Positions 6,614 through 14,884 of a DNA stretch of 26,314 bases are shown here, piece by piece. Under the pieces are notes generated by a model. It ran no database searches, was not told where the DNA came from, and saw only the letters and a program-made list of their open reading frames with translations. Location: positions 1 through 26,314 of IMG/VR virus record IMGVR_UViG_3300022853_000077. One strand, given 5' to 3'. Each line of letters begins with the position of its first letter. Positions within the stretch are counted from its first letter, which is position 1. Position numbers and translations under genes: made by a program. The stretch is from a virus.

Positions 6614-7918
6614 TTATGAATAAATCCAAATACCTTCATCTGTACCTACAAAAATGTTACCTTTTGCTGTGTATCTAGCGGGTGCTAATGTTGGGTCTAT
6701 TCCTGTTCCAACTACTGCGGCCGCCATAAATGCATCTGGTGTAAATGCCGAGGTTGACGCGTCAAATGAGCTAGTTACCGCCCAACGAGTTGTACCAGAG
6801 TCGAACCCAAATAATTCACCATTAGTAGTACCAGTTTGTTGAACTACAATACCCCCATCTCCCGCAGTAGCTGACCCAGATGCTAAACGAATAAATCTAT
6901 CCGTTATATCTAAATTTGTAGTATTTTGAAAAGATGCTGTACCTTGTACTGTTAAGTTTCCTGAAATGGTTTGGTTACCTGTTACCGTTAAAGTAACACC
7001 ATCAAACGCAAAGTTTGGTTCTGCTGTTAAAGTACCATCTCCATCTGAGGTTAATACTCTGTTAACACCATCTGTTGATATTACTTCAGTAAGATCTAAA
7101 TTTAGTGTTGTAGCATTACCTCCTACATCTAATCCTAAACCTAATGTAAGTTCATTTAAATTAATACTTAGAGCTGTTCCACCACCACCAGCTAAACCTG
7201 TACCGGCTATTGAAGTGTTTAATTGTGTTGCTGTAATCCCATTGGCTGCTACAGAAACACCATTTACTCCTGTAGTTAAAGTTGAACCATCAGTTTGAAC
7301 TGATATTGTAGCTCCGGTTGAACCATTGTATGTAAAGTCGTTTATACCATTACCATCTACTAAGGGAGGTAAAGTAGCAGAACCACTAAATGAACCACTA
7401 AATGAACCTGCTGCTATTACGTTAGTAAGTGTTAAACCATTAACTGTAGAACCAGTAGCACCTAACGAAATATCAGTAGTACCAAGCACAAACCCATCGT
7501 TAACTAACATTGCATTAGTTACACCTGCAGCTTTAACTCTTAAGGAATCAGCATTAATTTCAATAGATGAATTGTCTACATTAACTATTAATTCACCACC
7601 TGATAAGCCTATACCATTACCATCAATAGTTGAGATATCAAAACCTACACCATTAGGGGTTACAGATATAGGTTTAATATTACCACCTGTAGTTGTATTT
7701 GATTGTACTGATATGGTAGAGGTTGTTGAACCATCATAGATAAAATCGGCAATACCATTCCCATCTGTTAAATCTGGTAGATCAGTTGTTCCTACAAAGG
7801 ACCCACTAAATGAACCTGTGAGAACAACTCCACTCTGACCATTAACTATATAATTTGAATCATTATTGAATTGCGATATATTGGAGCCTGATATCGCGAC
7901 TTTTTTCCATGTTGCCAT
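6614..7918 (-). CDS. Tail fibre / virion structural protein (434 aa)
   Basis: Begins MATWKKVAISGSNISQFNND, sharing the WKKV-(I/V)SGSN opening with the 600-aa fibre. It contains an internal duplication: GSFSGSFVGTTDLPDLTDGN with IADFIYDGST-ISVQ near residues 35-75, and GSFSGSFSGSATLPPLVDGN with INDFTYNGST-ISVQ near residues 172-212. A GNLTVQGTASFQNTTNLDIT strand leads into a DRFIRLASG-----GDGGIV module and a C-terminal GNIFVGTDEGIWIYS, which are widespread in marine T4-like tail proteins. Composition is rich in G, T, S and N and poor in charge, as in beta-structured fibres. It is preceded by a tandem octamer repeat. Confidence 0.75.
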   Translation of the reverse strand: MATWKKVAISGSNISQFNNDSNYIVNGQSGVVLTGSFSGSFVGTTDLPDLTDGNGIADFIYDGSTTSTISVQSNTTTGGNIKPISVTPNGVGFDISTIDGNGIGLSGGELIVNVDNSSIEINADSLRVKAAGVTNAMLVNDGFVLGTTDISLGATGSTVNGLTLTNVIAAGSFSGSFSGSATLPPLVDGNGINDFTYNGSTGATISVQTDGSTLTTGVNGVSVAANGITATQLNTSIAGTGLAGGGGTALSINLNELTLGLGLDVGGNATTLNLDLTEVISTDGVNRVLTSDGDGTLTAEPNFAFDGVTLTVTGNQTISGNLTVQGTASFQNTTNLDITDRFIRLASGSATAGDGGIVVQQTGTTNGELFGFDSGTTRWAVTSSFDASTSAFTPDAFMAAAVVGTGIDPTLAPARYTAKGNIFVGTDEGIWIYS

Positions 7919-7920
7919 TT

Positions 7921-7952
7921 ATTTTATTATTTTATTATTTTATTATTTTATT
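7921..7952. repeat. Tandem octamer repeat ATTTTATT x4 in a fibre gene leader
   Basis: Four perfect head-to-tail copies of ATTTTATT (plus strand; AATAAAAT on the coding strand) plus two further bases, starting 3 bases before the ATG of the 434-aa fibre (7918). No other gene gap in the window has such a repeat, and this gap lacks the conserved decamer. Copy-number change by slippage would alter the leader length without touching the coding sequence. A regulatory effect is inferred only. Confidence 0.75.
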
Positions 7953-7965
7953 ATACATATTGATT

Positions 7966-8358
7966 TTATTCTACTCCTACCCAAAACCCTGAGGAGCTAT
8001 ATGCAACGGCACCTGCTATTGCAGTAGGCAATACAGGAAATTCAAGGAGTTGAAAAGTTCCTTCATTGTTTATTTTAATACCAGTGTTTGTATCTGTATT
8101 TTTTATAAGTAAGAGATTGTCTACACTTGAGGTGTGTGTAATCTCTAACCTAGCTTCACCACTAGGTTCTCCCCCAATACGCAAATTAAGAGAATCAAAT
8201 ACTAATTCTGGTTCCCCCTTTATTGTATCTTCTTCACCAGTAGCAGTTAATAAATAATTGTTAACATTATTACCTATATTTATGTAGCTCCCTGTAAAAG
8301 GATTTTCAATAATATAGGAACCTACCTTAAGTGAATCTATAAATCTAACGTTACTCAT
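7966..8358 (-). CDS. Small fibre-like virion structural protein (130 aa)
   Basis: Begins MSNVRFIDSLKVGSYIIENP and has short beta-strand stretches (LVFDSLNLRIGGEPSGEARL, then EITHTSSVDNLLLIKN) and a closing AVAYSSSGFWVGVE. That resembles the 'GA-AYS---F--G--' end of many phage tail fibre domains. 130 aa is too short for a full fibre, so it may be a baseplate- or fibre-associated piece. It follows the gp15-like gene after 10 bases and precedes the two fibre genes. I can place it as a probable virion protein by style and context only. Confidence 0.6.
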   Translation of the reverse strand: MSNVRFIDSLKVGSYIIENPFTGSYINIGNNVNNYLLTATGEEDTIKGEPELVFDSLNLRIGGEPSGEARLEITHTSSVDNLLLIKNTDTNTGIKINNEGTFQLLEFPVLPTAIAGAVAYSSSGFWVGVE

Positions 8359-8368
8359 GTTCTATATT

Positions 8369-9382
8369 TTAAGATCTTAATTCGGAACCTGGATCTTGTG
8401 ATTGGACTTCTCTTCCGGGTGTGATTTCTCCTAGTGAACTTATCCTACCATCAATTTCTCTTTGACGCCTTGTTCTACCATCTTTAAGTTTAGTTACATT
8501 TGGATCAAATATATCAGAATTTGATGTAGTTTCCATTTGAATAATAAGTTTGGATTTTGAATTAAATTTTTTAATAGAATTCAAATCTTTTTGTAATACT
8601 TCAGGTATTATATATCCTCTTAATCTAATGGTAAATGTACCTTTAACTGATCTGTCTTGTCCTTCACTTAACTCTGTTGATGTTGTAAAATTATCTATAA
8701 AAGCTCTAAATTTAAATCTCTCGGGATTGCCCCAATATGCATCTGAAGCGTATTCTACAGCTTCGATTATTTTATTTAGTTGCTCCATATAATATGTTTG
8801 TATAATACAACTATATTCTAGAGTAACATAATCTGGGATTACTACTGCATGGAATTGTTTAACTGGGATTCTATTGTTTAGTGTTGAAAAGTTAGAATAA
8901 AAGTTTTTGGGTGTAAATGCCTTTTGAAAAGAACCATATAAATTAGGCATGTTAGCATCTAATTTATTAGCTACTGATCTGTCTTTAGCTATATTGTCTC
9001 TTTTAATAATAATTGCAGGGAGCATAGTTGCCCCATTTTTATCTCTATAGTACCCATCTTTTTGGAATGATTTCCATCTTTCAGGAGAACCATAAATTAG
9101 GGGCACATTCTTTCTCTCTCCATTTTGGTAAATAAAGGGTTGTATAACATTTTCAAAGTAATAAAAAACTGCTTCATCTAAATCTTTAATACCAATAGAA
9201 AAAGGCTTAGAAGTATCCCCTTTGAAACTTAATTTAGTAGATCTATTAAAAGATATTCCGGTTTCACTTTCATTAGGATTAACGTTAAGATTAGGATCCC
9301 CTCTATGTCTATCAAAGGGTTCTTGTAATCCTCCACTTATTTCCTTTTGGGTTTTGGGTATAGGTTTTCTATATTGTGTCAT
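8369..9382 (-). CDS. gp15-like tail terminator / tail sheath stabiliser
   Basis: 337 aa (T4 gp15 is 272 aa). The pattern follows gp15. It has FYYFENVIQPFIYQNGERKN followed by VPLIYGSPERW, corresponding to the 'VPI-YAS-EHF' block. A central VVIPDYVTLEYSCIIQTYYM segment followed by EQLNKIIEAVEYA corresponds to the 'IYELSIFTRYEDDMFQIVEQI' block. Then comes RSVKGTFTIRLRGYIIPEVL, corresponding to the 'R-I-WSLTF-V-GWMYPP' block. In T4, gp15 caps the tail tube and sheath and joins the tail to the neck. The N-terminal about 60 and C-terminal about 60 residues are low-complexity, polar additions. It comes directly after the gp13- and gp14-like genes, the same order as T4 13-14-15. The assignment is from remembered pattern, not alignment. 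Confidence 0.65.
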   Translation of the reverse strand: MTQYRKPIPKTQKEISGGLQEPFDRHRGDPNLNVNPNESETGISFNRSTKLSFKGDTSKPFSIGIKDLDEAVFYYFENVIQPFIYQNGERKNVPLIYGSPERWKSFQKDGYYRDKNGATMLPAIIIKRDNIAKDRSVANKLDANMPNLYGSFQKAFTPKNFYSNFSTLNNRIPVKQFHAVVIPDYVTLEYSCIIQTYYMEQLNKIIEAVEYASDAYWGNPERFKFRAFIDNFTTSTELSEGQDRSVKGTFTIRLRGYIIPEVLQKDLNSIKKFNSKSKLIIQMETTSNSDIFDPNVTKLKDGRTRRQREIDGRISSLGEITPGREVQSQDPGSELRS

Positions 9383-9405
9383 ACTTATACATATGTTTTT
9401 ATAAT

Positions 9406-9939
9406 TTAAAACCTCTCTTTATATGGTGAAATGTTTACTTTATCACTTGGGATGTAGTAAGTGCTGCATATTATAGATAAATTAGTTCCAAAATTTTCTA
9501 AACCTGCGTTTAAGGGGTTTGGTGTACCATCAGAATTGTTATTGGGGTAATCTGGGTTTTTGCCTGTAAAATATTGGTTAGAAATTGTGGATTGAACTCC
9601 ATAATACCCTTCTTGATATAAAATTATATCTCCTACTTCGGGTACAATACTAGCATCTACTAAATCATCTCTAAGAAATGCAAAAGTAATGGGTTGGTTG
9701 TATCCTACTCCTATATCCCCAACAGAATACTGTTGGTTTTCTCTAGAGATTAAACAGTTAAATAAAAAGGGACCATCATAATATTTTTCACCCGCTGCCT
9801 CCCCATATAAATTAACTTTAGTTTCTTCAAGTTTAAATTTATAAAAAGAAGATTGTTGGGAGATAATGTTACCCATTAACTCACGATTTAATCTTCGTAC
9901 CAAACTTACATCTCTTGATGTTCCAAACATTGCACACAT
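9406..9939 (-). CDS. gp14-like neck / head-completion protein
   Basis: 177 aa. It contains SSFYKFKLEETKVNLYGEAA, a block seen in neck proteins of marine T4-like phages, and EVGDIILYQEGYYGVQSTIS followed by NQYFTG. The latter is like the 'EGDLIYFP---LFEI--VE--DPFYQLG' block of T4 gp14. It is shorter than T4 gp14 (256 aa). In T4, gp13 and gp14 complete the filled head so a tail can join. The start at 9939 overlaps the gp13-like stop (TAATG), but the family-like opening is at the fourth codon (MFGTSRDVSLVRRLNREL), which may be the real start. The order 13-14-15 supports the call. Confidence 0.6.
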   Translation of the reverse strand: MCAMFGTSRDVSLVRRLNRELMGNIISQQSSFYKFKLEETKVNLYGEAAGEKYYDGPFLFNCLISRENQQYSVGDIGVGYNQPITFAFLRDDLVDASIVPEVGDIILYQEGYYGVQSTISNQYFTGKNPDYPNNNSDGTPNPLNAGLENFGTNLSIICSTYYIPSDKVNISPYKERF

Positions 9940-11084
9940 TATCCTACGTAAATTGTAAATGGAACTTGTCTTAATTCCGATTGTTTATGTTCAGTTTCTT
10001 GTGCTCTTCTTTCCAATAAAGATTTACGAGAGGTTTCATCAAAATATATTCTTAATCTTTCAATTAAAGATGTTTTTTCTGATGTTGCCGCTGATATTAG
10101 ATCTGATTGGTTCAATGTTACATCTGAATTTGGGATTGGTATATTGCTATATTTTCCTCGTACATACCCTAACATCTCTTTAGATATTGCTAGTGTATAT
10201 TCAAATATCCATTGACGTCCTACAGAATTTATACTTGAGTATGTAGGATTATCATATGGGGTATTAGAAACATTAGAAACTTTATCGGGTGCAGATGTTA
10301 TACTACTATTTATTCTATCTTCTCTCTTTATATATTCAAAAAATAAATTTCCGGCATTAAGTATAGGAATAGGAAATATTTTTACTTTATTATTTTTAAT
10401 CTCAAAACTGAAGTTTGATTTACGTATTTGATCATTCATTTCAATTGCTTGAATTGTTTGTAGATCAAAATTTAAGGGCATCATTAGAAAATTAATAGCA
10501 GGACTCATAGCCCCAAACCCAAAACTATTCATCATTGATTGATACCCAAACCCAGTTCCTGAATGTGGGTCATAGAATTTAGTTATGGCAGGTGGCTCTT
10601 GGTAAAATACCCTTTTAATTTCAATGCCACCTGTAATATTTTGAGATGTAGCCCATTCTGCTAAATCATAATCTTGGATTGAAGAAGTAAGGGGAATTGA
10701 GCCTTTATAATATGAAACGTTACCCCCAGTTCCAGATTCAACACCATATTGTTCTGTTAATTTAACAATAGGTTCAAAGCTTGGGGATACAATACTAGTA
10801 TTTAAATTACTCCCAGTAGGTAAACCTTCAAAAGATAATTGGTTGTCTCTGATTTTATATGAGTATAATTCATTACCATAAGTAGTAACTGCTTCTTCAA
10901 AGGCTGTGAAGAAATTCATATCTTGAAGTTCTACTTCAGTTAAAGGATATCCTAATCTTTGGGCACAAAATTTTGCTACTTTAACAGCATCAGTTTGGAA
11001 TTGAGATTCGGCATCGTAAAACCCAAAAGGAGTTAAATCAGATGCCCAAGTAGGATTACCATTATATATAGGAATGTTAGCCAT
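9939..11084 (-). CDS. gp13-like neck protein
   Basis: 381 aa (T4 gp13 is 309 aa). The N-terminal region, TPFGFYDAESQFQTDAVKVA followed by KFCAQRLGYPLTEVELQDMN and FFTAFEEAVTTYGNE, is the conserved opening of gp13-type neck proteins in marine T4-like phages: an 'FGFYD---F--DA' block, a 'LGYP--EVEL' block and the 'AFEEA---Y' helix. A later helical part (QWIFEYTLAISKEMLGYVRG) and C-terminal charged helices resemble head-tail connector proteins. It would close the packaged head together with the gp14-like protein. It starts 14 bases after a copy of the conserved decamer and follows phoH after 34 bases. Confidence 0.7.
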   Translation of the reverse strand: MANIPIYNGNPTWASDLTPFGFYDAESQFQTDAVKVAKFCAQRLGYPLTEVELQDMNFFTAFEEAVTTYGNELYSYKIRDNQLSFEGLPTGSNLNTSIVSPSFEPIVKLTEQYGVESGTGGNVSYYKGSIPLTSSIQDYDLAEWATSQNITGGIEIKRVFYQEPPAITKFYDPHSGTGFGYQSMMNSFGFGAMSPAINFLMMPLNFDLQTIQAIEMNDQIRKSNFSFEIKNNKVKIFPIPILNAGNLFFEYIKREDRINSSITSAPDKVSNVSNTPYDNPTYSSINSVGRQWIFEYTLAISKEMLGYVRGKYSNIPIPNSDVTLNQSDLISAATSEKTSLIERLRIYFDETSRKSLLERRAQETEHKQSELRQVPFTIYVG

Positions 11085-11096
11085 TATTTATGTTTT

Positions 11097-11106
11097 GTTA
11101 TAAATA
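11097..11106 (-). promoter_or_regulatory. Conserved decamer ATATTTATAA, candidate late promoter element
   Basis: Copy (plus strand TTATAAATAT, starting at 11097-11098) in the 34-base gap between phoH and the gp13-like gene. It continues as CAAAAC on the coding strand, a match shared with the copy near 24430. It lies about 14 bases before the gp13 start. Promoter role inferred. Confidence 0.5.
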
Positions 11107-11118
11107 TATAAAAATATG

Positions 11119-11805
11119 TTAATCTCTAAAATTTTGATATACTAAAAGAATTGGAGATACTATTTCGTGTCTATGGTTTTTTTCTAAAGTAAAGATTTTA
11201 AAACCTTCTACTTGTTCTTCAATTCTACTTAAAAAACTAAACCCTGTTTCCCTTTTATCTTTAAGATCTATTTGAGCCATATCTCCACAAATTACCATTC
11301 TAGATTCTTTACCTAGTCTCCCAATAACTGCTTCCATTTGGTTATGGGTTACGTTTTGGGCTTCGTCTACTATTACAAAGGAATTTAAAAATGTTCTCCC
11401 TCTCATAAATGCAAAGGGTACTATTTCTATATTTTCATCTGCTAATTCTTTATCTACTTTTTCTCTACCGTATAACATATATAGATTATGGTAGATGGGT
11501 GCTAACCAGGGATCCATTTTCTCTTTAATATCTCCAGGTAGAAATCCTATATCTTCTTTAGATACTGTAGGACGTGTAATAATAATTTTATCGACTTGCT
11601 TTGTAAACAATAAATCTAGGGCTGCTTGAGTTGCCACTAAAGTTTTACCGGAACCTGCCATTCCTCTTAATATAGTAATGGGGTTTTCTAAAATAAGTTG
11701 TTTTGCTAATTTTTGTTCATCATTTAATTGAACGTTAAACTTAATTGGATTCTTTGGTTTTCGTTTTTGGGCGAATACGGTATCAGTGTGGTGTTTTGAA
11801 GGCAT
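11119..11805 (-). CDS. phoH: PhoH-like P-loop ATPase
   Basis: 228 aa. Walker A GMAGSGKT at residues 48-55, then IIITRPTVSKEDIGFLPGDI with KEKMDPWLAP (the PhoH 'RP-V---ED-GFLPG---EK--P---P' signature at 75-102), Walker B FVIVDEAQN near 143-151, and ICGDMAQIDL. This is the compact single-domain PhoH of many marine phages, without the N-terminal PIN domain of cellular PhoH2. The cellular family belongs to the phosphate-starvation regulon, but the phage role is unsettled. Its position inside the late structural block, between gp23 and gp13 and behind a terminator and a decamer element, makes a purely phosphate-linked role less obvious here. Confidence 0.9.
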   Translation of the reverse strand: MPSKHHTDTVFAQKRKPKNPIKFNVQLNDEQKLAKQLILENPITILRGMAGSGKTLVATQAALDLLFTKQVDKIIITRPTVSKEDIGFLPGDIKEKMDPWLAPIYHNLYMLYGREKVDKELADENIEIVPFAFMRGRTFLNSFVIVDEAQNVTHNQMEAVIGRLGKESRMVICGDMAQIDLKDKRETGFSFLSRIEEQVEGFKIFTLEKNHRHEIVSPILLVYQNFRD

Positions 11806-11826
11806 ATAATAACTATTTTGGGTTTA

Positions 11827-11836
11827 TTATAAATAT
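11827..11836 (-). promoter_or_regulatory. Conserved decamer ATATTTATAA, candidate late promoter element
   Basis: Exact copy between the gp23 terminator and phoH, about 21 bases before the phoH start. Directly following a terminator, it is well placed to restart transcription for phoH and the neck genes. Confidence 0.55.
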
Positions 11837-11840
11837 TAAT

Positions 11841-11869
11841 AAAATAAAAAACCCGGCATAAGCCGGGTT
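11841..11869 (-). terminator. Intrinsic terminator after the major capsid gene
   Basis: On the coding strand an 8-bp perfect stem, AACCCGGC / GCCGGGTT, closes a TTAT loop and is followed by a T-rich run (TTTTATTTT). The stem arms are at 11862-11869 and 11850-11857. It lies about 30 bases after the gp23 stop. GC-rich sequence is rare in this genome, so the structure stands out. It would insulate the highly expressed capsid gene from phoH. Confidence 0.9.
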
Positions 11870-11898
11870 GATTTACTGATAAAGATTTAAATATCTGA

Positions 11899-13527
11899 TT
11901 AGATAGTATTTAAACCTGAGATTTGGATTTTACCATAGAATTCAGGACGTACCATTTTCTTAGCATAACGAGTCAATAATCCTTTTCTTGGTGTAAAAGT
12001 ATCTGGATCGTATACTAATGGAGTCATGATTAATGGGATATAAGGAGCAAATACAGCTCCACTTTCCAAGAATTGAGTTCCTCTAAATCCTAATAGGATT
12101 TGGTTTTCAACCATGTAAGGGTTTTTGTATACCTTAATCTTACCACCACCTAATACACCTACTTTCTGTACTCCGAAAGCATAGCTCATTTTGTCTACTT
12201 GACCATCTACATCTCCAGCAAAACCAGGGATAGATTCAATGATTGTAGATACTGCTGGTGATAATACCATAAAGTTAGCACCACCTCTAAGAGTTTTCTG
12301 GTGTATAACATTAGATAATTTTTGGATTTTAGTTCCTAAAGTTTGGAACCATTGTCCTTGTGAGTTGTAGAATCCTAGATTATCATTAACAACCCCATTA
12401 GCTCCATCGTTAACGATTGATCTATTGTTAACTGCTGACCATACTTCAGTTCCTGCAGAAGCATTTTCCATCAACATATCTAAAATTTCTAAATCGATCT
12501 CTAAAGAGATGTACTCAGATAAGATAGAAGTTAATTCCGCTTCAGCATCAATTGAATGGTAAGCATTTAAGTCTTGAGCAAACTCAGGAGTCCATACTGC
12601 TTTCAATTTTCTAGTTTTAGCAACTATAGAAGATGATTTCATCTGTACGTTGATTTCTGGAATTGAGATACTTGGAGAATTTGATGTATTAAGTGCTGCA
12701 TTTCCATCTTCAAAATCACCTCTGTTTACATCAGTTGGTTGTAATTGATATTCAACATCATATGCTCCTGTTGCACCTGCTGCAGTTTCATCTGCGACAT
12801 TAATAATAAAAGATACATTATCACCATTAACTGAAGTAAATGCTGGGTTATTTTCTGCTGCTGTTAAATTAGCTCCAGTTAATACAAATCCTCTAGCACC
12901 GTTAAAGTCAGCCTTTTTACCTGCTAAATTTACAGTAATTTTACGTAGATCCCCACCAGTTGCAGATGCTGAAAATTCTGAGTCAAAATTTACATCTGAC
13001 CAAGAAGCTGTAGCTTGTGTTGCTGCTGATACGGCAGATGAAGTGTTATTGATTGAGTATCCGAAACGACCTGCTCCGTATAAACCACCATTTGTTCCAT
13101 TTGAAGCAAATCCCTCAACATCACCGTATAATGAAGATCCTTTTGAGAATGCAGTTCTATCATTTCCATATTGGAAATCTAAGTAAAATACTAAACCTGA
13201 AGGTAAGTTCATTGGTTGTACAGATACAAATTCTTGAGCTGCGATTTGACCAAATACTTTTCTTACTAAAGGTAAAGCAATACCTGCCCACTGCTCACCA
13301 TTACCTGCTGTGAACCCACCTGTTGATGAAGTACCACCACCTGTTTGAGATGATTCTACTACTAATTGCTTAGCTTGATTTTCAAGCATAAGTCCCATAT
13401 TGTTTTTAGAAGCACCTTTTAATCCTTCTAATAAACCTGTTTTTTCCCATTTTGTCGCTAAGCGAGCTGCATCACTCTGTACTGAGTGATATGGGTTTGC
13501 ACTTTCTAAAAGAGATTGTAAACTCAT
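11899..13527 (-). CDS. 23: Major capsid protein (gp23)
   Basis: 542 aa, close to T4 gp23 (521 aa). Recognisable gp23 blocks are NGEQWAGIALPLVRKVFGQI followed by AAQEFVSVQPMNLPSGLVFY (about 75-115), KTRKLKAVWTPEFAQDLNAY with HSIDAEAELTSILSEYIS (about 305-345), and the C-terminal TPLVYDPDTFTPRKGLLTRY with AKKMVRPEFYGKI. These are HK97-fold capsid features of the T4 group. The N-terminal 34 residues contain a LLE-G junction (32-35) that fits the gp21 cleavage pattern (I/L-X-E before A or G). A propeptide would thus be removed during prohead maturation. It follows the scaffold gene by 27 bases and is followed by a strong terminator. Confidence 0.95.
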   Translation of the reverse strand: MSLQSLLESANPYHSVQSDAARLATKWEKTGLLEGLKGASKNNMGLMLENQAKQLVVESSQTGGGTSSTGGFTAGNGEQWAGIALPLVRKVFGQIAAQEFVSVQPMNLPSGLVFYLDFQYGNDRTAFSKGSSLYGDVEGFASNGTNGGLYGAGRFGYSINNTSSAVSAATQATASWSDVNFDSEFSASATGGDLRKITVNLAGKKADFNGARGFVLTGANLTAAENNPAFTSVNGDNVSFIINVADETAAGATGAYDVEYQLQPTDVNRGDFEDGNAALNTSNSPSISIPEINVQMKSSSIVAKTRKLKAVWTPEFAQDLNAYHSIDAEAELTSILSEYISLEIDLEILDMLMENASAGTEVWSAVNNRSIVNDGANGVVNDNLGFYNSQGQWFQTLGTKIQKLSNVIHQKTLRGGANFMVLSPAVSTIIESIPGFAGDVDGQVDKMSYAFGVQKVGVLGGGKIKVYKNPYMVENQILLGFRGTQFLESGAVFAPYIPLIMTPLVYDPDTFTPRKGLLTRYAKKMVRPEFYGKIQISGLNTI

Positions 13528-13554
13528 GATTTTTAGTTTGTGTTGGTTTTAAAA

Positions 13555-14718
13555 TTAATTTTCTTTAATAATCCCTGCTAAACGTTGCATTCTATAGAAA
13601 GCATCATTTTCAACAATTGGACTTTTTACTGTAGGAATAAATCCTGATGATTTTGAAGCGCTGCTTTTGATTTCATTAACCATAGAGATAGGTCTAGACA
13701 TGCTAGAAGATAATCCCTCGTTTAATGTTTCATAAATAACTTTTGCTTCTTTAACGGTTTCGGCTTTATCAAAAGCTTTCAACACTTTTACTTTTTTATC
13801 TTCCGATAAATTTTTAGCTTTGAAGATTTTGTTAGTGTAAAGTAATTTAGCGTTTAGTAAATTAACTTCATGAAGTTCTTTTTTAAGTTCTTCAATGTCG
13901 TCCATTTCATTAGCTTCTTCAACTTCTTCTTCCATTTTAGAGGAATGTACACCTTGAGCCATAGATTTTAAGATCTCACCAGCTTTAACACCAGCTTCTC
14001 CACCCATTTTGATTAATGCCTTAAGAGCATTATGGATGTTTTCAAGTCCCCCTGCTGCCTGATCTGCTCGGGTTTGCATTCTAGGGTTGCCATATTCTTC
14101 TACTTCTTCATTTTCCATGATTTCTTCAGCTTCGTCATCACCTTCGATTTCAATTTCATCCTCTGCTTCCATGTCTTCCATGTCTGCTCCGTCTTCCATT
14201 TCTTCTCCAGCTTCTAATTCGCCTGCTTCAACCATATCTTTAATTACATCTTCGATAAAAGATTTTAAATCTTCTTCTGTCATGTCCTCTAAATCAATTT
14301 CATCATCAGATTCCCCTTCAGCATCAACATCTAAGTCTTCTGCTTCTTGTTCATCTTCTTCTTCAGTTAATTCTTCGTTCATGGTTTCTGATTCTTTATC
14401 TTCTCCAAGTTCAGCTAATAATTCGTCAAGATTAAATTCTTCTTCAACTTCTTCTTCCTCTTGAACTGTAGTTTGACCTACTTTTCTAGGGGCAGCATCT
14501 ATTGAATCTCCATTTTTTTCTTTAAAACTATAAGCATCCATTTCTTCAAGCTCTCCATCTTCATCTCGGTCCATTTCTTCTAACTTAGCAGATAGCATGG
14601 ATTTTAAATGAGGAGTGAATGCTTCTTCTAAAGCAGCTTTGGCGTTAGCAATCGCAGTTTCTTTAACTGTTTTGGCATCAGCAATAGCTTCCTTTAACAA
14701 ATCTCGGTTTGTTGGCAT
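13555..14718 (-). CDS. 22: Prohead core scaffolding protein (gp22-like)
   Basis: 387 aa (T4 gp22 is 269 aa), very acidic. Residues about 85-210 are an E/D-rich stretch (for example QEEEEVEEEFNLDELLAELG and DLDVDAEGESDDEIDLEDMT). The C-terminal third has the gp22 pattern: LLNAKLLYTNKIFKAKNLSE, VLKAFDKAETVKEAKVIYET and RMQRLAGIIKEN. Several L-X-E before A sites (for instance LKE-A near residues 8-11 and LEE-A near 30-33) could be gp21 targets, consistent with a core that is chopped and expelled. It lies directly before gp23 and downstream of gp21, as in T4. The acidic expansion accounts for most of the extra length. Confidence 0.85.
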   Translation of the reverse strand: MPTNRDLLKEAIADAKTVKETAIANAKAALEEAFTPHLKSMLSAKLEEMDRDEDGELEEMDAYSFKEKNGDSIDAAPRKVGQTTVQEEEEVEEEFNLDELLAELGEDKESETMNEELTEEEDEQEAEDLDVDAEGESDDEIDLEDMTEEDLKSFIEDVIKDMVEAGELEAGEEMEDGADMEDMEAEDEIEIEGDDEAEEIMENEEVEEYGNPRMQTRADQAAGGLENIHNALKALIKMGGEAGVKAGEILKSMAQGVHSSKMEEEVEEANEMDDIEELKKELHEVNLLNAKLLYTNKIFKAKNLSEDKKVKVLKAFDKAETVKEAKVIYETLNEGLSSSMSRPISMVNEIKSSASKSSGFIPTVKSPIVENDAFYRMQRLAGIIKEN

Positions 14719-14786
14719 AGTCGCAAAATTTTAGTTTGTGAAATACAGTTATTGAGTGAACTGTAATAGGAATTATTTTTTTATGA

Positions 14787-14807
14787 ACACCATATAAGGA
14801 ATGGTGT
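14787..14807. other. Inverted repeat in the gp22 leader
   Basis: A 7-bp perfect inverted repeat ACACCAT / ATGGTGT around a 7-base loop, about 70 bases upstream of the scaffold start. There is no T-run on the coding strand, so it is not a terminator. It could be a leader hairpin or a binding site. Possibly chance. Confidence 0.3.
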
Positions 14808-14847
14808 ATTGTGATTATACATATGTAGAAAAAGGTGAAAAATGCAA

Positions 14848-14881
14848 AGAAAAAATAAACCCTCACATTTCTGTAAGGGTT
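14848..14881 (-). terminator. Intrinsic terminator upstream of the scaffold gene
   Basis: On the coding strand a 10-bp stem, AACCCTTACA / TGTGAGGGTT (one G-U pair), closes a GAAA tetraloop and is followed by a T-rich run (TATTTTTT). The arms are 14872-14881 and 14858-14867. It ends the unit that includes gp21 and the small acidic locus. Scaffold and capsid genes must then have their own start, although I see no decamer copy here. Confidence 0.85.
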
Positions 14882-14884
14882 AAC

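Noticed and set aside
7921-7952. Octamer repeat as a possible CRISPR-like array
   Set aside because: Units are 8 bases, directly abutting with no spacers, and low complexity. It is a simple tandem repeat.
14087-14464. Long plus-strand serine-rich open frame opposite the scaffold gene
   Set aside because: It is the mirror of the E/D-rich stretch of gp22 (GAA/GAT codons read as TTC/ATC/TCT on the other strand). Extreme composition, no family, no promoter or leader.
14678-14866. 62-codon minus-strand frame overlapping the gp22 start and the terminator
   Set aside because: It crosses the terminator stem region and the gp22 start in another frame, has a low-complexity F-rich opening, and no family resemblance.
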